Positions 49,399 to 59,700 of a DNA stretch of 64,000 nt are shown one piece after another. The notes below the pieces were generated by a model that saw only the letters and a list, made by a program, of their open reading frames with translations, ran no database searches and was not told the DNA's origin. Made by a program: the position numbers and the translations under genes. The DNA comes from CAZTTG01 sp964615935 (GTDB lineage: Bacteria; Planctomycetota; UBA1135; GCA-002686595), in contig CAZTTG010000023.1 in the NCBI GenBank assembly GCA_964615935.1, forward strand, positions 1 through 64,000, written 5' to 3'. Within the stretch, counting starts at the first letter, position 1. Every line of letters starts with the position of its first letter.

Positions 49399-52266
49399 CT
49401 ATCTCAGGCGCAGGAGCCGCGCGGCCTCGTCGCGCAGGAGCAGGAGCTCCTGGCCGGGCGAGGGCAGGGCCTCGAGGCGGTCCGTGGCCCGGGCGAACCA
49501 CGAGCGCGCCTGCTCGCTCCAGCCCTCGTGCTCGCAGATCATGGCCAGGTGGAAGCGATCCCCGGCCGTGCCACCCGCGTCCAGGACCATGGCCCTCTCC
49601 AGGGCGGCGCGCGAGTCCTCCCACTGCCCGGCGCGGAAGCGCAGCCCGCCCAGGAAGCGAAGCGCGGTCGCGTCCCCGGGCGCGCCCGCCGCGGCCTCGG
49701 CGGCCATGGAGAGGGCGCCCTCGTCGTCGCCCAGGCTCTCCCGCGCGCGGGCCAGCTCCACCTGGGCGGCGGTCAGGCCGGGATGCAGCTCCAGCGCCCT
49801 CTCGAAGGAGATCCGGGCGCTGGCCGCGTCCCCGCCGAGGAGCTGGGCCCGACCGAGCTGGAGCTGGGCCCGGGGCGAGCGCTCCTCGAGCAGCACGGCG
49901 CAGAGCGCCTCGTCCAGAGCGGCGGGCCGGTTGCCCATCCCCATCAGCGCGGCCGCGAGCTCGCCGTGGAAGTGGGGGCGCATGTCGTCCAGGCGGATGG
50001 CCTCGCGCAGCTCGACCTCGGCCGCCTCGAAGTCCCCGGCCCGCAGGAGGGCGTACCCCAGGTTGAAGCGGTTCACCGCCAGCTCGGGGCGCAGGGCCAC
50101 GACGGCCTCGAAGCAGCGCGCGCTCTCCGCGTGCTCGGGAGGGCTCGACAGGAGGAGCGCGGCCCCCAGGTGGTGGTTCACCCAGCGGTCCCGCGGGAAG
50201 CGCAGGCGCGCGTCGCGCAGGACCGCGATGGCCGCGTCGATCTCGCCCAGATCGACCAGCACAGCTCCCAGGAAGACCGCGGTCGCGCTGGGCCAGTCCC
50301 GTTCGGGCGCCTCGCGGGCCAGCTCGGCGAGCGTCGCCGCGTCCTCCCGCTCGAAGGCCGAGCGCACGCGGTCGCGCACCGGATCGGGATCGGACATCTG
50401 CGCCGCCAGCAGCAGCTTGCGCCAGCCCCGGGCGCCCTCGCCTCCGCCGCGTCGCCGGACGCGGGCCCAGGCGTCCAGCATGACCGCGAAGTCCCAGGGA
50501 CGGCTGCGCTCGCGGACCCAGCGCGCGGTGTCCGCGGCGGAGCCGTCGTCGACCTTCACCCGGAACTCGCGGAAGGCCTGGGCGAAGTCGCCGTCCAGGC
50601 GGCGCTGCACGGCCCGGTCATCCGAGACGGTGAGGATCGACTCCAGGCGCGCGATCAGGATCTCGTCCTGCTCCTCGAGTTCCATGCGGCGGCGGGCCTC
50701 GAGGGCCTCGCTCTCGATGCTCCCGATCAGCTCCCGCGCGCGCTGCTGGAAGGCCTCGCCCACCCGGGCCGTGGCGAGCTGCGCGCGGATCCTGCCGGCC
50801 GAGGCCAGGGCCTCCTCCCAGCTCCCGCGGCCGCGCTCCAGGCTGGCCTGCTCCAGGGTCTCGGCCACCTGGCCCTCGACCTCGGCCCGCCGCTGACGGC
50901 CGCGCCACTGGTAGGCGAGCCAGGTCGCGCTGGCGATGAAGAGCGCCAGGATCACCATGGCCGCGACCGTGGTGGTGTGGCGCCGGGCGGTGCGCTCGCG
51001 CTCCGCCCGGGTGGAGGCGATGCGCGCCTTGCGCGCGTGCTCCTCGACCGAGTCGAAGTACGCGGCCACGGCGCGCGCCACCTCGCGCGCGTCGCGTGGC
51101 CGCGACTCGGGATCGGGCGCCAGGCAGCTCCTGGCGATCCGGACCAGGCTGGGGCTGGCGCTGCAGGCTTCCAGCCGCTCGTGGCAGGCCTCCAGGTCCC
51201 CCCGAACGGCGGCCAGCAGGCGCTCTTCGCGCGTCCCCAGGTAGGGCGGCTCGCCGGTGAGGATCTCGCCCAGGATGGCCCCCAGGGTGAAGACGTCGGA
51301 GCGCTCGTCCACGCGGTCGATCTCGCCGCGCGCCTGCTCGGGGGGCATGTACGCGGGCGTGCCCAGCGCGCGCCCGGCGATGGAGGAGTCGCGGTTGCCC
51401 TCGGCCCGGACCGGCCGCGCGTCGGAGTCCTCCTCCCGTCCCCGCCCCTCGCTCCGCCGGCTCGAGTGCAGGACCTTGGCCAGGCCCCAGTCGATGACCT
51501 GCACCTCGCCGAAGGGGCCCACCATGACGTTGGTGGCCTTGAGGTCGCGGTGGATGACCCCGCGGGAGTGGGCGTAGGCCACCGTTTGGCAGATCTGCTC
51601 GAAGATCGAGAGGAAGCGGCTGCGGTCCTCCATGGGCGAGCCGCGCTTGCGCAGGAGGGCGGCCAGGGTACGGCCCACGATGAGCCTCATGGTGAAGAAG
51701 GGCCGGCCGTCCGCGAACCGGCCCAGCTCGTAGACCGGCACGATCCCGGGGTGCTGGAGCTGGCCGCCGATCTGGCACTCCTCGAGGAAGCGCTGGAGCT
51801 TGCCGGTGTCGTCCGCGTGGTCGGGGCGCAGGACCTTCAGCGCCACGGTGCGGCCGATGTCCGCGTCCCGGCTCTTGAGGACGATCCCCATCCCGCCGCG
51901 CGCGATCTCGCCCAGGAGCCGGTAGCGCCGCTCGGCGCCCCCGGCCGGCGCGGGGGCGGCGTCCGCCGGGAGCGCGTCGGCCTCCGGCTCCTCGCGCAGG
52001 GCGACGCCGGGGTCCACCGCCTCGCCGTGGCGACTCCGCAGCCCCCCGAGCACGGACTCGGAGACGCTGGAGGCCGGCTCGGCGGACGGGCCCGCGGCGA
52101 GCTCCCTCCGCAGCCGGCGCAGGGCCTCGAGGATCTCCTGGCGCTCGACGCGCGCGGTCTCCTCCTCGTCGGGGGGCTCGACGGAGAGCCGGAAGAGGAC
52201 CTCCGCGAGCAGCTCGTCGCTCGATCCGGCGGGCCAGTGGGACTGGCGGGCGTCGTTCTCCTCCAT
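49399..52266 (-). CDS. Ser/Thr protein kinase with C-terminal TPR region
   Basis: A 955-residue membrane kinase. Kinase domain about 113-400: glycine loop GEIARGGMG, lysine K144 (ALKVL), HRDLKATN (239-246), DWG (259-261) in place of DFG, GTPAYMPPEQA. A membrane helix at about 430-450 (MVILALFIASATWLAYQW) is followed by a coiled-coil stretch and TPR repeats to the end (LRDARLRFPRDRWVNHHLGAA, RAGDFEAAEVELREA). The pre-kinase segment AVDPGVAL matches DVDPGISL of the FGE kinase at 36681, so the two share a subfamily. The ATG at 52266 has GGAGGAGG upstream; a GTG at 52275 lies inside that site and is less likely. Confidence 0.88.
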   Translation of the reverse strand: MEENDARQSHWPAGSSDELLAEVLFRLSVEPPDEEETARVERQEILEALRRLRRELAAGPSAEPASSVSESVLGGLRSRHGEAVDPGVALREEPEADALPADAAPAPAGGAERRYRLLGEIARGGMGIVLKSRDADIGRTVALKVLRPDHADDTGKLQRFLEECQIGGQLQHPGIVPVYELGRFADGRPFFTMRLIVGRTLAALLRKRGSPMEDRSRFLSIFEQICQTVAYAHSRGVIHRDLKATNVMVGPFGEVQVIDWGLAKVLHSSRRSEGRGREEDSDARPVRAEGNRDSSIAGRALGTPAYMPPEQARGEIDRVDERSDVFTLGAILGEILTGEPPYLGTREERLLAAVRGDLEACHERLEACSASPSLVRIARSCLAPDPESRPRDAREVARAVAAYFDSVEEHARKARIASTRAERERTARRHTTTVAAMVILALFIASATWLAYQWRGRQRRAEVEGQVAETLEQASLERGRGSWEEALASAGRIRAQLATARVGEAFQQRARELIGSIESEALEARRRMELEEQDEILIARLESILTVSDDRAVQRRLDGDFAQAFREFRVKVDDGSAADTARWVRERSRPWDFAVMLDAWARVRRRGGGEGARGWRKLLLAAQMSDPDPVRDRVRSAFEREDAATLAELAREAPERDWPSATAVFLGAVLVDLGEIDAAIAVLRDARLRFPRDRWVNHHLGAALLLSSPPEHAESARCFEAVVALRPELAVNRFNLGYALLRAGDFEAAEVELREAIRLDDMRPHFHGELAAALMGMGNRPAALDEALCAVLLEERSPRAQLQLGRAQLLGGDAASARISFERALELHPGLTAAQVELARARESLGDDEGALSMAAEAAAGAPGDATALRFLGGLRFRAGQWEDSRAALERAMVLDAGGTAGDRFHLAMICEHEGWSEQARSWFARATDRLEALPSPGQELLLLRDEAARLLRLR

Positions 52267-52324
52267 CGCGCGCACCTCCTCCCCCGCGCGGGATCCCGGG
52301 GCTTCTCGCGGCGGGCCCCTCGCG

Positions 52325-53554
52325 TCACTTCAGCGGGCCGGCCCTCAGGGCGGCCAGCAGCTTCTCGGCGTACTTCCGGTTGGCCACCGCGCTGGGGTGG
52401 TGGTCGTGGGGCTTGTTGTTGTTCTCCTTGACGGTGAGATCCACCGAGATGTCCACGGTCGGGATCCCCTCCCGCCCCATGTCGGCCAGCATCCGCGCCG
52501 TCCAGGGATCCTGGTTGATCCCGGCCAGCAGGAGGTCGATGCCCTTCTCGGCGCAGAGCTCGGAGAAAGTCCGGATGATCTCCCGGGACACCTCGCGGCT
52601 GCGGTGGATGCGCTCCTCGCCGCGGTTGAACATCTGCTCGAGCATGTGGACCAGCGCCGAGGAGCGCTGCAGCGGGAACTCGCGGTAGGCGACCTCGGCC
52701 ATGTCCCGCACCAGCTCGTTCTCCGGGCCCAGGCGGGCCCGGGGCTGGCTGAGCGGTCCCAGGGAGTTCCAGGTGGCGACCAGCTTGCGCCGCCGCCGGA
52801 CGAAGGTGTTGCGCCGGTCGTGGAAGCCGGCGTAGGCCACCACCGCGGCCCGCGGCGTCCCGCGCGTCTCGAGGGCCTCGCGGAACTGGATCAGGTTGTG
52901 AAGGGTCCCGTATCCCACGACGCCGAAGTTGACGACCTCGAAATCGGGGAGCATCTCCTGCAGCATCCAGGCGTAGGTGTCCTGATCGTCGAGGGTCCAC
53001 CCGTGGGTGTAGGAGCAGCCGAAGAGCCAGATCTGCTCCTTCCCCTCGGCCGAGGCGCCGTCCTCCGCCGGACGCGTCAGCCGCAGGCTGTCCTCTCCGT
53101 GCGTCATCCGGAAGGTGTAGCCGGTGTGGAGGATGGTGACCTCGTAGCTGCCCGGAAGGTGGCGGTATCCCAGCGTGGGGTCCTTCTCGAACATCCGACC
53201 GCCGGGCTCGACGGCGACGCCCGGTCCCATGACGACGAAGGGCTTGAAGCCGAGCTGGCGCAGGGCCAGCTCGGCGGCCGCCACGGTCGCCGCGGTCGAT
53301 ACGAGGAGGACGACCAGGATCCGCTTCAGGTTCAGGGCACCGCCGATCCGGTGGCGCGACCGGATGACCCCGATTCCGGCCAGGATCAGCAGCAGCTCGA
53401 CGATCCCGATCCCGATCCGGATGGGCATCGAGTCCAGGGGTCTGCCGGGGGTGAGCAGGGCCGCGATCACCCACTCGTTGAGCGCGAGGCCCAGGAGGAT
53501 CAGGAGCCAGCCGAACGCCTTCAGCAGTCCGTGCCTCGATTCTTGGCCATTCAT
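52325..53554 (-). CDS. SGNH/GDSL-type hydrolase with two N-terminal membrane segments (copy B)
   Basis: A 409-residue protein. Membrane segments at about 12-32, 42-62 and 78-95, then an SGNH domain: block I GCSYTHG near residue 180 with the nucleophile serine, block II VGYGTLHN, block III AYAGFHDRRN, and block V DHHPS near residue 385 with the catalytic Asp-His. Such membrane-tethered SGNH proteins often add or remove acetyl groups on polysaccharides (AlgX/AlgJ-like). Its start at 53554 precedes the kinase gene by 58 bp, possibly forming one transcript. Substrate unknown. Confidence 0.78.
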   Translation of the reverse strand: MNGQESRHGLLKAFGWLLILLGLALNEWVIAALLTPGRPLDSMPIRIGIGIVELLLILAGIGVIRSRHRIGGALNLKRILVVLLVSTAATVAAAELALRQLGFKPFVVMGPGVAVEPGGRMFEKDPTLGYRHLPGSYEVTILHTGYTFRMTHGEDSLRLTRPAEDGASAEGKEQIWLFGCSYTHGWTLDDQDTYAWMLQEMLPDFEVVNFGVVGYGTLHNLIQFREALETRGTPRAAVVAYAGFHDRRNTFVRRRRKLVATWNSLGPLSQPRARLGPENELVRDMAEVAYREFPLQRSSALVHMLEQMFNRGEERIHRSREVSREIIRTFSELCAEKGIDLLLAGINQDPWTARMLADMGREGIPTVDISVDLTVKENNNKPHDHHPSAVANRKYAEKLLAALRAGPLK

Positions 53555-53787
53555 GGTCGGTGGTTCGGGCCCTTCTCGGACGCGGTTCGGGGGGGGGCGG
53601 ATCGATCGAGCGGCGCGCCGCACGCCGGTCGGCAGTTGTAACCGAAGGCGCGGCCGCCCGCGGCGGGAATCCGGGATCCGGTGCGCAACCGCGCGGGGTG
53701 GCGCGCGTCCCCGAGGGCGGTGGGGGGCTCGTGGGATGCCCGGCGGCCAGAGCGCCCCCGCGCGCGCGCTCCCGCGCTTCCTCGCCG

Positions 53788-54972
53788 CTACCGCACCCGG
53801 CTCAGGATCTCCCCGGCCAGGGCCTCGGCCACCATCCGGTTGCCCTCCGGCGAGAGGTGCACCCAGCTCACCAGGCAGTCCCGCCGCTCGTCCAGCGCCT
53901 CGATGACGTCCGCGTAGGGACCCCCCTCGTCCAGGGCCCAGCTCTCGAGGTCCCGCATCATCCGGTGGTGCGCGACGAAGTGCGCCTCCCGCATGGTCAG
54001 GCTCCCCTCCTCGGAGAGCTTCCGGCGCACCATCTCGAGCTCCTCGTCGAAGCTGATGCCGCGCAGGTCCCGGTGGTCCGGGACGATGAGGGACTGCGAC
54101 TGCTGGCTGGTCGCGATGAAGAGGACGCCCCGCTCGCGGCAGGCGTCGCGCATGCGGGTCAGGTTGGCGAGCAGGCGCCCGGAGCGGCCCTCCATGTGGG
54201 CGGCCAGCCGCTCCTCGGTGAAGTCCACCCGGCCCTTGGGGAGGACCAGGCCGTCCACGTAGGCGACGAACAGCAGACGCGCCCGGAGCTGGCGGTAGAG
54301 CTGGACCAGGATCCCCTTGGGGCGGAGGCTCTGGCGGAGCTTCCCGGGGTCCTCCCCCCCGGCCTCCTCCGGCGGGGACAGGTTGTCGTTGTAGCCCTCG
54401 TAGAAGGTGACCACGTCGGGATCGAGGGGCAGCCCCTCGGCCAGGAAGAGCGCCAGGATCTCGGCCGATTGCAGGTGGGGGATGCCCAGGTTGATCACCT
54501 CGAAGCGGCCGGGGCCCCCGCCCGAGCCGTCGAGGATCTCCTCCAGGAGGTGGGGGTAGGTCTCCGTGTCCCGCGAGTGGTAGCCGAAGGTCGAGGAGGC
54601 CCCCAGGTTCAGCACCCGGATCGAGCCGGGCTCCTTCTCGCTCGGGAAGTCGGGGCCCCGGAAGCCGCGGCCGTTGATGGTGACGTCGAAGCGCTCGCCG
54701 GTCAGCCGGTCGAGGTCCACCCGCTTCTGGTTGGGCCGGTACTTGGTGTAGCCGACGCCGGCCTCGTCGGGATTCCCGACCGCGGTCGGATCCATGTAGA
54801 GCCGCGTGCTTCCGGTGCCGTAGACCAGCACGCTGGGCCCCACCCGGATGGCGAAGACCACCCGGCAGCCGAGCTCGAGGAGGGCCAGACCGATGAGGAG
54901 CCCCAGGCAGGCCCTCAGCATCTTCGCGGCCGGACCCCTCCGGCGGGGCTTCGGATGGCTCTCGTCGGTCAC
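53788..54972 (-). CDS. SGNH/GDSL-type hydrolase, membrane-anchored (copy A)
   Basis: A 394-residue protein: one membrane helix at about 18-40 (MLRACLGLLIGLALLELGC), then an SGNH domain with block I LGASSTFG near residue 122, block III EGYNDN, and the Asp-His pair in the last block (DCLVSWVHLSPEGN, near residue 370). The family acts on ester-linked groups of lipids or glycans. The start is a GTG at 54972 with GAGG about 8 nt upstream; an ATG at codon 18 would drop only the charged cytoplasmic end. Sequence identity to copy B looks limited outside the blocks, so these are distant relatives. A 233-bp gap follows before copy B. Confidence 0.78.
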   Translation of the reverse strand: MTDESHPKPRRRGPAAKMLRACLGLLIGLALLELGCRVVFAIRVGPSVLVYGTGSTRLYMDPTAVGNPDEAGVGYTKYRPNQKRVDLDRLTGERFDVTINGRGFRGPDFPSEKEPGSIRVLNLGASSTFGYHSRDTETYPHLLEEILDGSGGGPGRFEVINLGIPHLQSAEILALFLAEGLPLDPDVVTFYEGYNDNLSPPEEAGGEDPGKLRQSLRPKGILVQLYRQLRARLLFVAYVDGLVLPKGRVDFTEERLAAHMEGRSGRLLANLTRMRDACRERGVLFIATSQQSQSLIVPDHRDLRGISFDEELEMVRRKLSEEGSLTMREAHFVAHHRMMRDLESWALDEGGPYADVIEALDERRDCLVSWVHLSPEGNRMVAEALAGEILSRVR

Positions 54973-55125
54973 TTCGATGTCCTCGGGGGTGGGGTGCGGG
55001 ACGCGGCTCGGGACGCTCGCCGGGCGGGCGAATCTACGCCGCCGGGCGGCGACCGCAAGGCGGCCAGGGCCTTTTCGGTGGCCGCGAAGGACCGGCTTGA
55101 GCGGCTGCGGCCTACACCGCGCCGC

Positions 55126-55563
55126 TCAGAACGTCAGCACCGTCCAGTCGCCCTTCAGCATCGTCGTGAGCGGACGCCCCATGTACTTCACCTCGATGCC
55201 CAGCGCCTCCAGGTCGCCGGACACGCCGTATTGGTCGGCGCAGGCCTTGCAGGCCAGGAGCTCCACCCCGGCCTCGGCCATGCGCTGAATGGCGCCCTGC
55301 AGCTCCTGGTCCTCGGAGAGCAGCTTGGCCGAAGGCCCCCAGACGATGAAGCGGATCTCGTCCCACCAGCCGCCTCGCTGGGCCGCGCCGGTGTACATGA
55401 ACACCATCTTGAGCGCCACGTCCCGATCGCCGCTGGTCCACAGGACGCCCAGTCGATCGGGCTCGGCCGCGGCTTCCTGGGCGGCGGGCGGCGCGTCCCC
55501 AACGGCGGCCCACACGGCCGCGCCGGAGAGCACACAGGCTGCGATCATCGCCGGGACCTTCAT
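55126..55563 (-). CDS. Exported DsrE-family protein
   Basis: A 145-residue protein with a signal peptide (MIAACVLSGAAVWAAVG), then a DsrE/DsrF-like alpha/beta domain: LGVLWTSGDRDVALKMVFMY at its start and GVELLACKACADQYGV and GIEVKYMG later, with cysteines in the ACKAC motif. DsrE proteins carry or relay sulfur or persulfide; most are cytoplasmic, so an exported copy is notable. AGGAGG ribosome site before the ATG. Between the AraC regulator (111 bp upstream) and the SGNH gene. Confidence 0.8.
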   Translation of the reverse strand: MKVPAMIAACVLSGAAVWAAVGDAPPAAQEAAAEPDRLGVLWTSGDRDVALKMVFMYTGAAQRGGWWDEIRFIVWGPSAKLLSEDQELQGAIQRMAEAGVELLACKACADQYGVSGDLEALGIEVKYMGRPLTTMLKGDWTVLTF

Positions 55564-55674
55564 GGTCTCGGTCCTCCTGCTCGTGGTTCCCTGCCCGAAG
55601 CTCGGCGGTGCACCGATGCTCCGCGCGAGGGCTCACGGCGCGGGCCCCTGCCGGACCCGCGCCGAGGCGCGACA

Positions 55675-56607
55675 TCATCCGGAACCGGCCAGGGGAACGC
55701 AAACCTCCGTCCGGAGCTCCTCGGCCGGAGTGCTGCCCGGGTCGTTCAGGTAGATCTCGACGCAGGGGTCCTTGGACAGCTCCCGACCCGAGGCGGGCAG
55801 CCAGACCCCGAAGATCGCCTCGTAGGTCCGGGCCAGGTTCTCGTAGGGCCCCTCGTGGATGGCCACCGCGTACTCGCCGCCGCGGACCTCCTGCACGTGG
55901 AAGGGGGCCTCCACCTCCAGCTCCCCGAGCATCTCGATGCAGGCGTCGTAGCGCAGCTTCTCCGGGGCCGTCACCTCGGGGTCGTCGTAGCTCAGGCCGA
56001 ACATGCGTCCGCCGGCTCCCATCAGCCCCTTGGAGGCTGCGAAGCCGCAGAGCTGGCCCCAGGCCTGGCCCACCTGTTCGTAGGGCCCCACGTGGCGCAG
56101 ACACACCGCCCGCATGGCGGGGCGGTTCTCGATCTTGATCTCCATGAGCTCTCGCTCTCCTTTCGTCTGTGGACTGAAGGCCTCCACCTCTTCCGAGGGG
56201 GAGTAGTGAACCCTCGAGGGCGCGCTGATCCGGGGCACCAGCCGGTGCCTCCTGCGGAACTGCCCGGGGGGCTCGTCGAAGGCCGCCTTGAACGCGCGGG
56301 TGAAGGACTCCTGCGCCTCGTAGCCCGCGTCGAGGGCGATGTCGATCAGGCTCGCGTCGCCGTACTTCAGGCGGTGGGCGGCGCGCTCGAGACGCAGGCG
56401 CCGGACGTAGGCCTTGATGGACTCCCCGACCATGCCGGTGAAGATCCGATGGAAGTGGAAGGCCGAGAATCCGGCGATCCGGGCCAGCTCCTCCAGCGGC
56501 AGGTCCCGGTCGAGGTAGGCCTGGACGTGGCCCAGGACCCTCAGGACGCTCCGGTAGTAGCGGTTGGCGCTCCAGCGGAGCGCCGCGTCCTCGTCTCGCC
56601 CGGCCAT
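55675..56607 (-). CDS. AraC-type regulator with GyrI-like effector domain
   Basis: A 310-residue transcription factor. Residues about 18-120 hold the two helix-turn-helix motifs of AraC/XylS (LEELARIAGFSAFHFHRIF; DIALDAGYEAQESFTRAF). Residues about 155-305 are a GyrI/SbmC-like small-molecule-binding domain (KIENRPAMRAVCLRHVGPY, then EYAVAIHEGPYENLARTY). This order is found in Rob- and BmrR-like multidrug sensors. The ATG at 56607 lies 7 nt after GATACT, compatible with a leaderless message. Divergent from the mosaic protein gene across 105 bp, so it may control that gene. Confidence 0.88.
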   Translation of the reverse strand: MAGRDEDAALRWSANRYYRSVLRVLGHVQAYLDRDLPLEELARIAGFSAFHFHRIFTGMVGESIKAYVRRLRLERAAHRLKYGDASLIDIALDAGYEAQESFTRAFKAAFDEPPGQFRRRHRLVPRISAPSRVHYSPSEEVEAFSPQTKGERELMEIKIENRPAMRAVCLRHVGPYEQVGQAWGQLCGFAASKGLMGAGGRMFGLSYDDPEVTAPEKLRYDACIEMLGELEVEAPFHVQEVRGGEYAVAIHEGPYENLARTYEAIFGVWLPASGRELSKDPCVEIYLNDPGSTPAEELRTEVCVPLAGSG

Positions 56608-56712
56608 GGGGAGGAGTATCCCCGGCCGGGCGGCGGCCGTCTTGACCGTTCTTGCGGAAACGCCCGGCGGTCGAGCGCGAGCCGGACGCAGGTGGATAGG
56701 ATCGCGCTGGAC

Positions 56713-59700
56713 ATGGTGACCATCAGCCGTCCGCGATACCTCGCCCTGGCGCTCCTCGCGATGGCGCCGTGGTCGGTCGCGGGCGCGCAGGGCGAAGCGC
56801 CGCAGGGCTCCGACTTCCCCCTCAAGTCGGCCGTCAATCGGGCCATCGCCCGCGGCGTCGATCACCTGAAGCAGCACCAGCGCCCCGACGGGGGCTGGCC
56901 CGGGCACGAGGGCGAGCACCCGGGGGGAATGACCTCGCTGGCGGCCTTCACCCTGGTGAAGTCCGGCGTGCGGCGCGGCGACGAGTCGGTGCGGCGGGCC
57001 CTGGCCTCGCTGGAGGGCGTGGAGATCCGGAGCACCTACTCGACGGCCGTGAACCTGCTCCTGCTCGAGTCCCTGCGCGAGCCCGCGCGCTGGCGCGGCC
57101 TCGCGGCCGAGCGGCTGGCCTTCCTGGTGGAGACGCAGGAGGCCGGGCTCTGGCGCTATCCCTGGGGCGAGACCGACATGAGCAACGTGCAGTTCGCCCT
57201 GCTCGGGCTGCGCGCCGCCCACCACATGGGCCTGGAGATCCCGCGCGACGCGCTGACCGACGCGGCCGCGGCCCTGTGGAACCTGCAGGTGGGCTCGAGC
57301 GGCTTCGCCTACAACCCCGGCCGGGCGGCCACCGGCGGGATCACCGCCGCGACCCTGGCGGGCGTCGCCGTCGTGGAGGAGCTCTCCGGGGGCAACCCCG
57401 GCGCGCAGCGCATCCTGCGCAAGCACCGGCGGGAGCGCGCCGCGGCCGAGGCCTGGATGGACGCGAAGTGGGCCCCCGACCGCAACGCCTACGGTCCGCG
57501 CTCCTGGACGCCGGGCTTCTACTACCCCTACATGTGGGCGGTCGAGCGCTACTGCGCCTTCACCGGCCGCGAGGAGCTGGGCGGGCGGGACTGGTACCGC
57601 GAGGGCGCCCGGCACCTGGTCGAGACCCAGCGCGCCGACGGGGGCTGGGGCGGCGGCCGGGAGGACACCTGCTTCGCGCTGCTGTTCCTGCGGCGCGCCT
57701 CCCTCTCGGGCGAGCGCGAGGAGCTGGAGGAGCTCGAGCGCGAGCTCGAGTCGGCGATCGAGCCGCCGCCGCCCGTGCCGCGCCCCGACCCCGAGGTGCC
57801 CTGGCTCGCCGACTGGCTGCTGGCCGGCCCCTGGAGCAGCTCGATGGAGGAGCCGCTGGTCGCCTCGCCCCCCTTCCGGCCCGATCGCGCGAAGCCGCGC
57901 GATCGCGGCCGGATCGCGAAGCGCAAGTGGGAACGCGCCAGCCTCTCGCGGACCGGCTGGACCGACCTCGACGCGCTGAGCTCCCGGGGCGGAGACCACC
58001 AGCTCTGGGCCCTGGCCTCGGTGCTGCGCTGGGAGCCGGGGCCGGAGGAGCCCGCGCTCCTCGAGGCGCGCCTGTGGCTCTCCTTCGAGGACGGCTGGAG
58101 CGTGTGGCTCGACGGCGAGCGCATCAGCTGCGAGCTGCGCGCCGGCGCACCCATCGTCGAGGACGTGATTCTCGACGTGGAGCTCTCCGCGGGCGACCAC
58201 GTGCTGCTGGCGCTGGTGGAGGACCTCTACGGGGCGTCGGCCTTCAGCGCGCGCATCAGCGACCGCGACGGCGCGCCCCTGCCGCCCTCGCTGGTCGCCC
58301 TGGCCGATCCGCGCGACCGCCCGCCGGCCAAGCGCCCGGCGAGGAGGCCCACGCGCGAGGCCGAGGGGGGAGGGGACGGCCAGGTCCGGGTGATCTCGAA
58401 GAGCACCCGCTTGCGGCGGGGAGCGCTCCTGCGCACCCCGCTGGTGATCGCCGCCGACGGGATCCGCATCGACGGCAACGGGGCGACGATCCAGGGGCCC
58501 GGAGCGCCGGGGGACAAGGCCACCCTGGCGGGGATCGGCGTCCTCCTGGAGGGCCGCCGCGGCGTGACTATCCGCGACCTGAAGGTGCACGGTTTCGAGA
58601 TCGGACTCTCGGCGACCGATTGCGAGGACCTGAACGTCGAGGGCTGCGACCTCTCCGACAACTGGCACGATCCCGAGCACGGCTGGGGCGACGGGGAGCG
58701 CCAGGGAGGGATCATCCTGACCCGGGTCCACCGGAGCAGCTTCCGCGACAACCGCGCCAACCGGGTCTGGAACGGCATCGACCTGTGGGAGAGCGACGAC
58801 AACCTCGTCGAGAAGAACGACTTTTCCCACTGTTCCAACGTCTGCCTCAAGCTGTGGCGCTCCAGCCGCAACCGGGTGCTGGACAACGACCTCTCCTTCG
58901 GCCTGCGCATGAAGCCCGGCGAGGTGCACGCGCGCGACTCCACCTGCGTCCTGATCGAGACCGGCAGCGACGACAACCGCTTCGAGCGCAACGACATCAC
59001 CCATGGGGGCGACGGGGTCTTCATCCGCCCCCTGAACGGCTGGGTCTCGGCGGGCAACGTCTTCGTCGAGAACGACTGCAGCTACGCCAACAACAACGGC
59101 TTCGAGTCCTGGAGCCCGGGCAACGTCTTCCTGCGCAACACCGCCAACCACTGCAGCTTTGGCTTCTGGTTGGGCGGATCGGACGCCACCGTGCTGATCG
59201 GCAACGAGGCGGCCTTCAACGGCCTGCCGGACGGCAAGCACAACGCCCCCGAGTCCGACTTCGGGCACGGCGGCATCGTCATCGTGCACGGCTCGGGCAG
59301 CCACGGCCTGATCCAGGACAACTGGTGCCACGACAACGCGGGCGGCGGGATCGTGTTCCGGGGGGACCTGGCCAGCCGCGGCGAGCGCTGGAAGATGCGG
59401 CACCTGGTGGTGCAGGGGAACCGCCTGGAGCGCAACCGCTGGGGGATCTTCGGCCGCTTCGCCGACGGGCTCTACCTGGCGGGCAACCGCTTCGAGGGCA
59501 ACCAGGAGGACGAGCATCTCGAGGAGGTCACCGGGATCCTCCGGGGCGAGGGCCCCCTCGAGCATCGGGAAGGGGACGCGCCGCAGGTCTCCTTCGAAGG
59601 GCCCGAGCGCGTCTTCATCGGCGAGCCGGTGCGCTTCGACGCCTCGGCCTGCGGGCCGGAGCTGCGCTATTCCTGGGACGTCGGGGGCACCGCCTACGAC

